64,000 nucleotides of DNA from Natronorubrum tibetense GA33. GTDB lineage: Archaea > Halobacteriota > Halobacteria > Halobacteriales > Natrialbaceae. The notes beneath the pieces are model-generated. The model ran no database searches. It saw nothing but the letters and a program-made list of their open reading frames with translations, and was not told the origin of the DNA. The position numbers and the translations under genes were made by a program. Where the stretch lies: contig NZ_KB913017.1 of assembly GCF_000383975.1 (NCBI RefSeq), forward strand, positions 2,593,527 through 2,657,526, given 5' to 3'. Positions 62,922-64,000 of this stretch are shown in pieces (positions within the stretch are counted from its first letter, which is position 1; every line of letters starts with the position of its first letter).

Positions 62922-62931
62922 GATAATTTTT
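62922..62931 (-). promoter_or_regulatory. TATA-like box for the APC permease operon
   Basis: AAAAATTATC on the minus strand, about 29 nt before ATG 62897. Confidence 0.45.
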
Positions 62932-63011
62932 CAGGTGTATACTACAGGTTGAGTATTCTCCCGCGAGAAGGTGACGGGCGGGTGGCCACTGACGCTACCG
63001 TCCGTCGCCGA

Positions 63012-63341
63012 TCAAAACAGTAGCCCGCCCAGCGGGACGTCCTCGTCCGGTTCGACGAGGACCGGATACTCCTCCTCGCCCGGTACGCAAACCGTCAGCG
63101 CCTCGGATTTGAAACCCGCGATGCGAACCGATCCGAGGGTGGTCGCACAGAGAACCTGCCGTCCCTCGAGCTCCTCGGGGTCGTAGTGGTGGTCCAGTTG
63201 GGCGGCGGACTGGATCTCGCCGTGTTCCTCGCCGAGATCGATCCAGAGCTTGGTCATCTTCGGCTTGTTCGCCTCGGTGAACGCTTCCGCCTCGAGCACT
63301 TCGCCGACGCGAATCTCGACCTCGAACGGGTTCTCGACCAT
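63012..63341 (-). CDS. tRNA-binding OB-fold protein (CsaA/EMAP-II-like)
   Basis: This 109-aa protein is a single tRNA_bind OB-fold domain, like CsaA or the C-terminal domain of methionyl-tRNA synthetase. Characteristic features are V-E-I-R-V-G-E-V-L-E-A-E-A-F, NKPKMTKLWIDLG, and R-Q-V-L-C-A-T-T-L followed by RIAGFKSEALTV. It probably binds tRNA in trans. It is encoded just upstream of an oxidoreductase on the other side of a 58-bp gap. Confidence 0.9.
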   Translation of the reverse strand: MVENPFEVEIRVGEVLEAEAFTEANKPKMTKLWIDLGEEHGEIQSAAQLDHHYDPEELEGRQVLCATTLGSVRIAGFKSEALTVCVPGEEEYPVLVEPDEDVPLGGLLF

Positions 63342-63399
63342 ACAGCGTGATATCTGGCCCTCGAGAAAGAACGTACGGGTTCCGGCTACCGGTGTTGCC

Positions 63400-64000
63400 C
63401 TACTCGGGCAATTCGTCGGCTAGCAGTGCCAGACTCTCGTCGTCCCCGGTCGCGTCCGGAACGGAGAGCATCACCGTCTCGATGCCGACGTCGGCGTACT
63501 CCTCGAGCCGTTCGCGCACTTCTTTCGGCGTCCCCGTCGGTGCCGTTTCGACGTACCCCGCGAGGAAGAACTCGCGGGGCTCGGTGGGCTCGTCGGGCAA
63601 GAACTCGTCTCGGAACTGCTCACGCTTTTGCTCGGCGGCGTCGGTCGTCTCGCCGACGAAGACGAACAGTTCGGCGGACTTGCGTATCTCGTCGTATCGC
63701 GCCTCGCTCTCACAATGGTCGCGCAGGATCTCGAGTTTCTCGGCGAAGCCCTCGGGCTCGAGGGTGCCGTAGTTCCAGCCATCGGCCAGTTCGGCGGTGT
63801 AGCGCAGGGTAAACTGCTCGCCGCCGCCACCGATCCAGATCGGCGGGTGGGGATCCTGGACTGGCTGCGGTTCACAGAAGGCGTCCTCGAGGTCAATATC
63901 CAGATGCTCGCCCGCGTGGCTGTACGTCTCGTTCGTCCACAGTCCCTGCAGGATTTCGACCGTCTCGGCGAGCCGGCGGAGCCGTTCGGCCGGCGGTTCC
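63400..64000 (-). CDS. LLM-class flavin/F420-dependent oxidoreductase, C-terminal part
   Basis: About 199 codons are inside the window; the N-terminus lies beyond 64000. The visible part has the luciferase-like helix ERLRRLAETVEILQGLWT, the conserved PPIWIGGGGEQ strand-turn, and the closing (beta/alpha)8 segment ending MLSVPDATGDDESLALLADELPE. The family uses F420 or FMN; haloarchaeal members are mostly F420-dependent, which is an inference here. A frame of 66 codons starting at 63600 is only the end of this gene. Confidence 0.9.
   Translation of the reverse strand, partial: EPPAERLRRLAETVEILQGLWTNETYSHAGEHLDIDLEDAFCEPQPVQDPHPPIWIGGGGEQFTLRYTAELADGWNYGTLEPEGFAEKLEILRDHCESEARYDEIRKSAELFVFVGETTDAAEQKREQFRDEFLPDEPTEPREFFLAGYVETAPTGTPKEVRERLEEYADVGIETVMLSVPDATGDDESLALLADELPE

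Overview
The window is a stretch of high-GC chromosome from a halophilic archaeon (class Halobacteria). The proteins are very acidic (Asp/Glu-rich). There are Tat-type lipoproteins with twin-arginine plus lipobox signals, a PGF-CTERM surface protein, a HTH_10 (bacterio-opsin-activator type) regulator, a thermosome, a lone archaeal IF5A and a SepF-type division protein. Many genes have a TATA-like box 26-35 nt before the start codon, as expected for leaderless transcripts. A genus cannot be fixed from sequence alone; a Natrialbales-like relative (Natrinema/Haloterrigena type) is an inference from the style of the dispersed repeats.

Layout. 1-4.2 kb: the 5' end of a speB-like agmatinase overlapping IF5A, a membrane-anchored hypothetical, a GNAT, a solitary NrfD/PsrC-type membrane quinol protein and a UspA. 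4.2-9.7 kb: geranylgeranyl reductase for archaeal lipids, a lipoprotein-ABC permease-ATPase operon, a UspA and an AT-richer orphan lipoprotein. 9.8-14.5 kb: SDR, an alpha-methylacyl-CoA racemase-like protein, a CBS pair, a gamma-carbonic-anhydrase-like protein missing a zinc ligand, and a coiled-coil/HhH protein. 14.5-20 kb: a 16-unit heptamer array, a PAP2 phosphatase, the divergent glnA/lrp pair and an ABC exporter with a 46-aa membrane protein upstream. 20-25 kb: a cluster of GAA-loop palindromes, the thermosome, a MITE-like element, an SRAP protein, a 37-aa protein, a lone TnpB and tRNA-Ser(GGA).

25-35 kb: RidA, a six-PAS histidine kinase, threonine dehydratase, a gamma-glutamylcyclotransferase-like protein, a PGF-CTERM surface protein with a translationally coupled membrane protein, citrate synthase and a HTH_10 regulator. 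35-47 kb: SepF, a halolysin-like protease, DUF1028, a PUA protein, a TMEM175-like channel, a membrane metallophosphoesterase, a second histidine kinase, a minimal RNase R, a GNAT and Hsp20. 47-64 kb: a KDG-kinase-type sugar kinase, RNA 3'-phosphate cyclase, an MFS carrier, MutL, a DapA/KDPG-aldolase-family lyase, an SDR, MutS, a Usp/permease cluster, a CsaA-like tRNA-binding protein and the end of an F420/flavin LLM oxidoreductase.

Most of the window is ordinary core genome: central metabolism (gltA, glnA, ilvA, kdgK and the DapA-like lyase), lipid biosynthesis, proteostasis (thermosome, Hsp20), mismatch repair (mutS, mutL) and RNA metabolism. No CRISPR array, prophage or defence island is visible. 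The least explained material is between the genes: (i) at least three relatives of an 86-bp inverted-repeat element, one of which supplies the last codons of the SRAP gene; (ii) palindromes with GAA/TTC triloops at three loci, including a 111-bp unit bounded by perfect 12-bp inverted repeats; and (iii) two arrays of 7-nt repeats. In the genes, the main oddities are the solitary NrfD, the gamma-CA homologue with Asn in place of a zinc His, an intact TnpB without TnpA but with a 3' hairpin, and two convergent two-domain Usp paralogues that share a QT-x-P-x-QAR signature.
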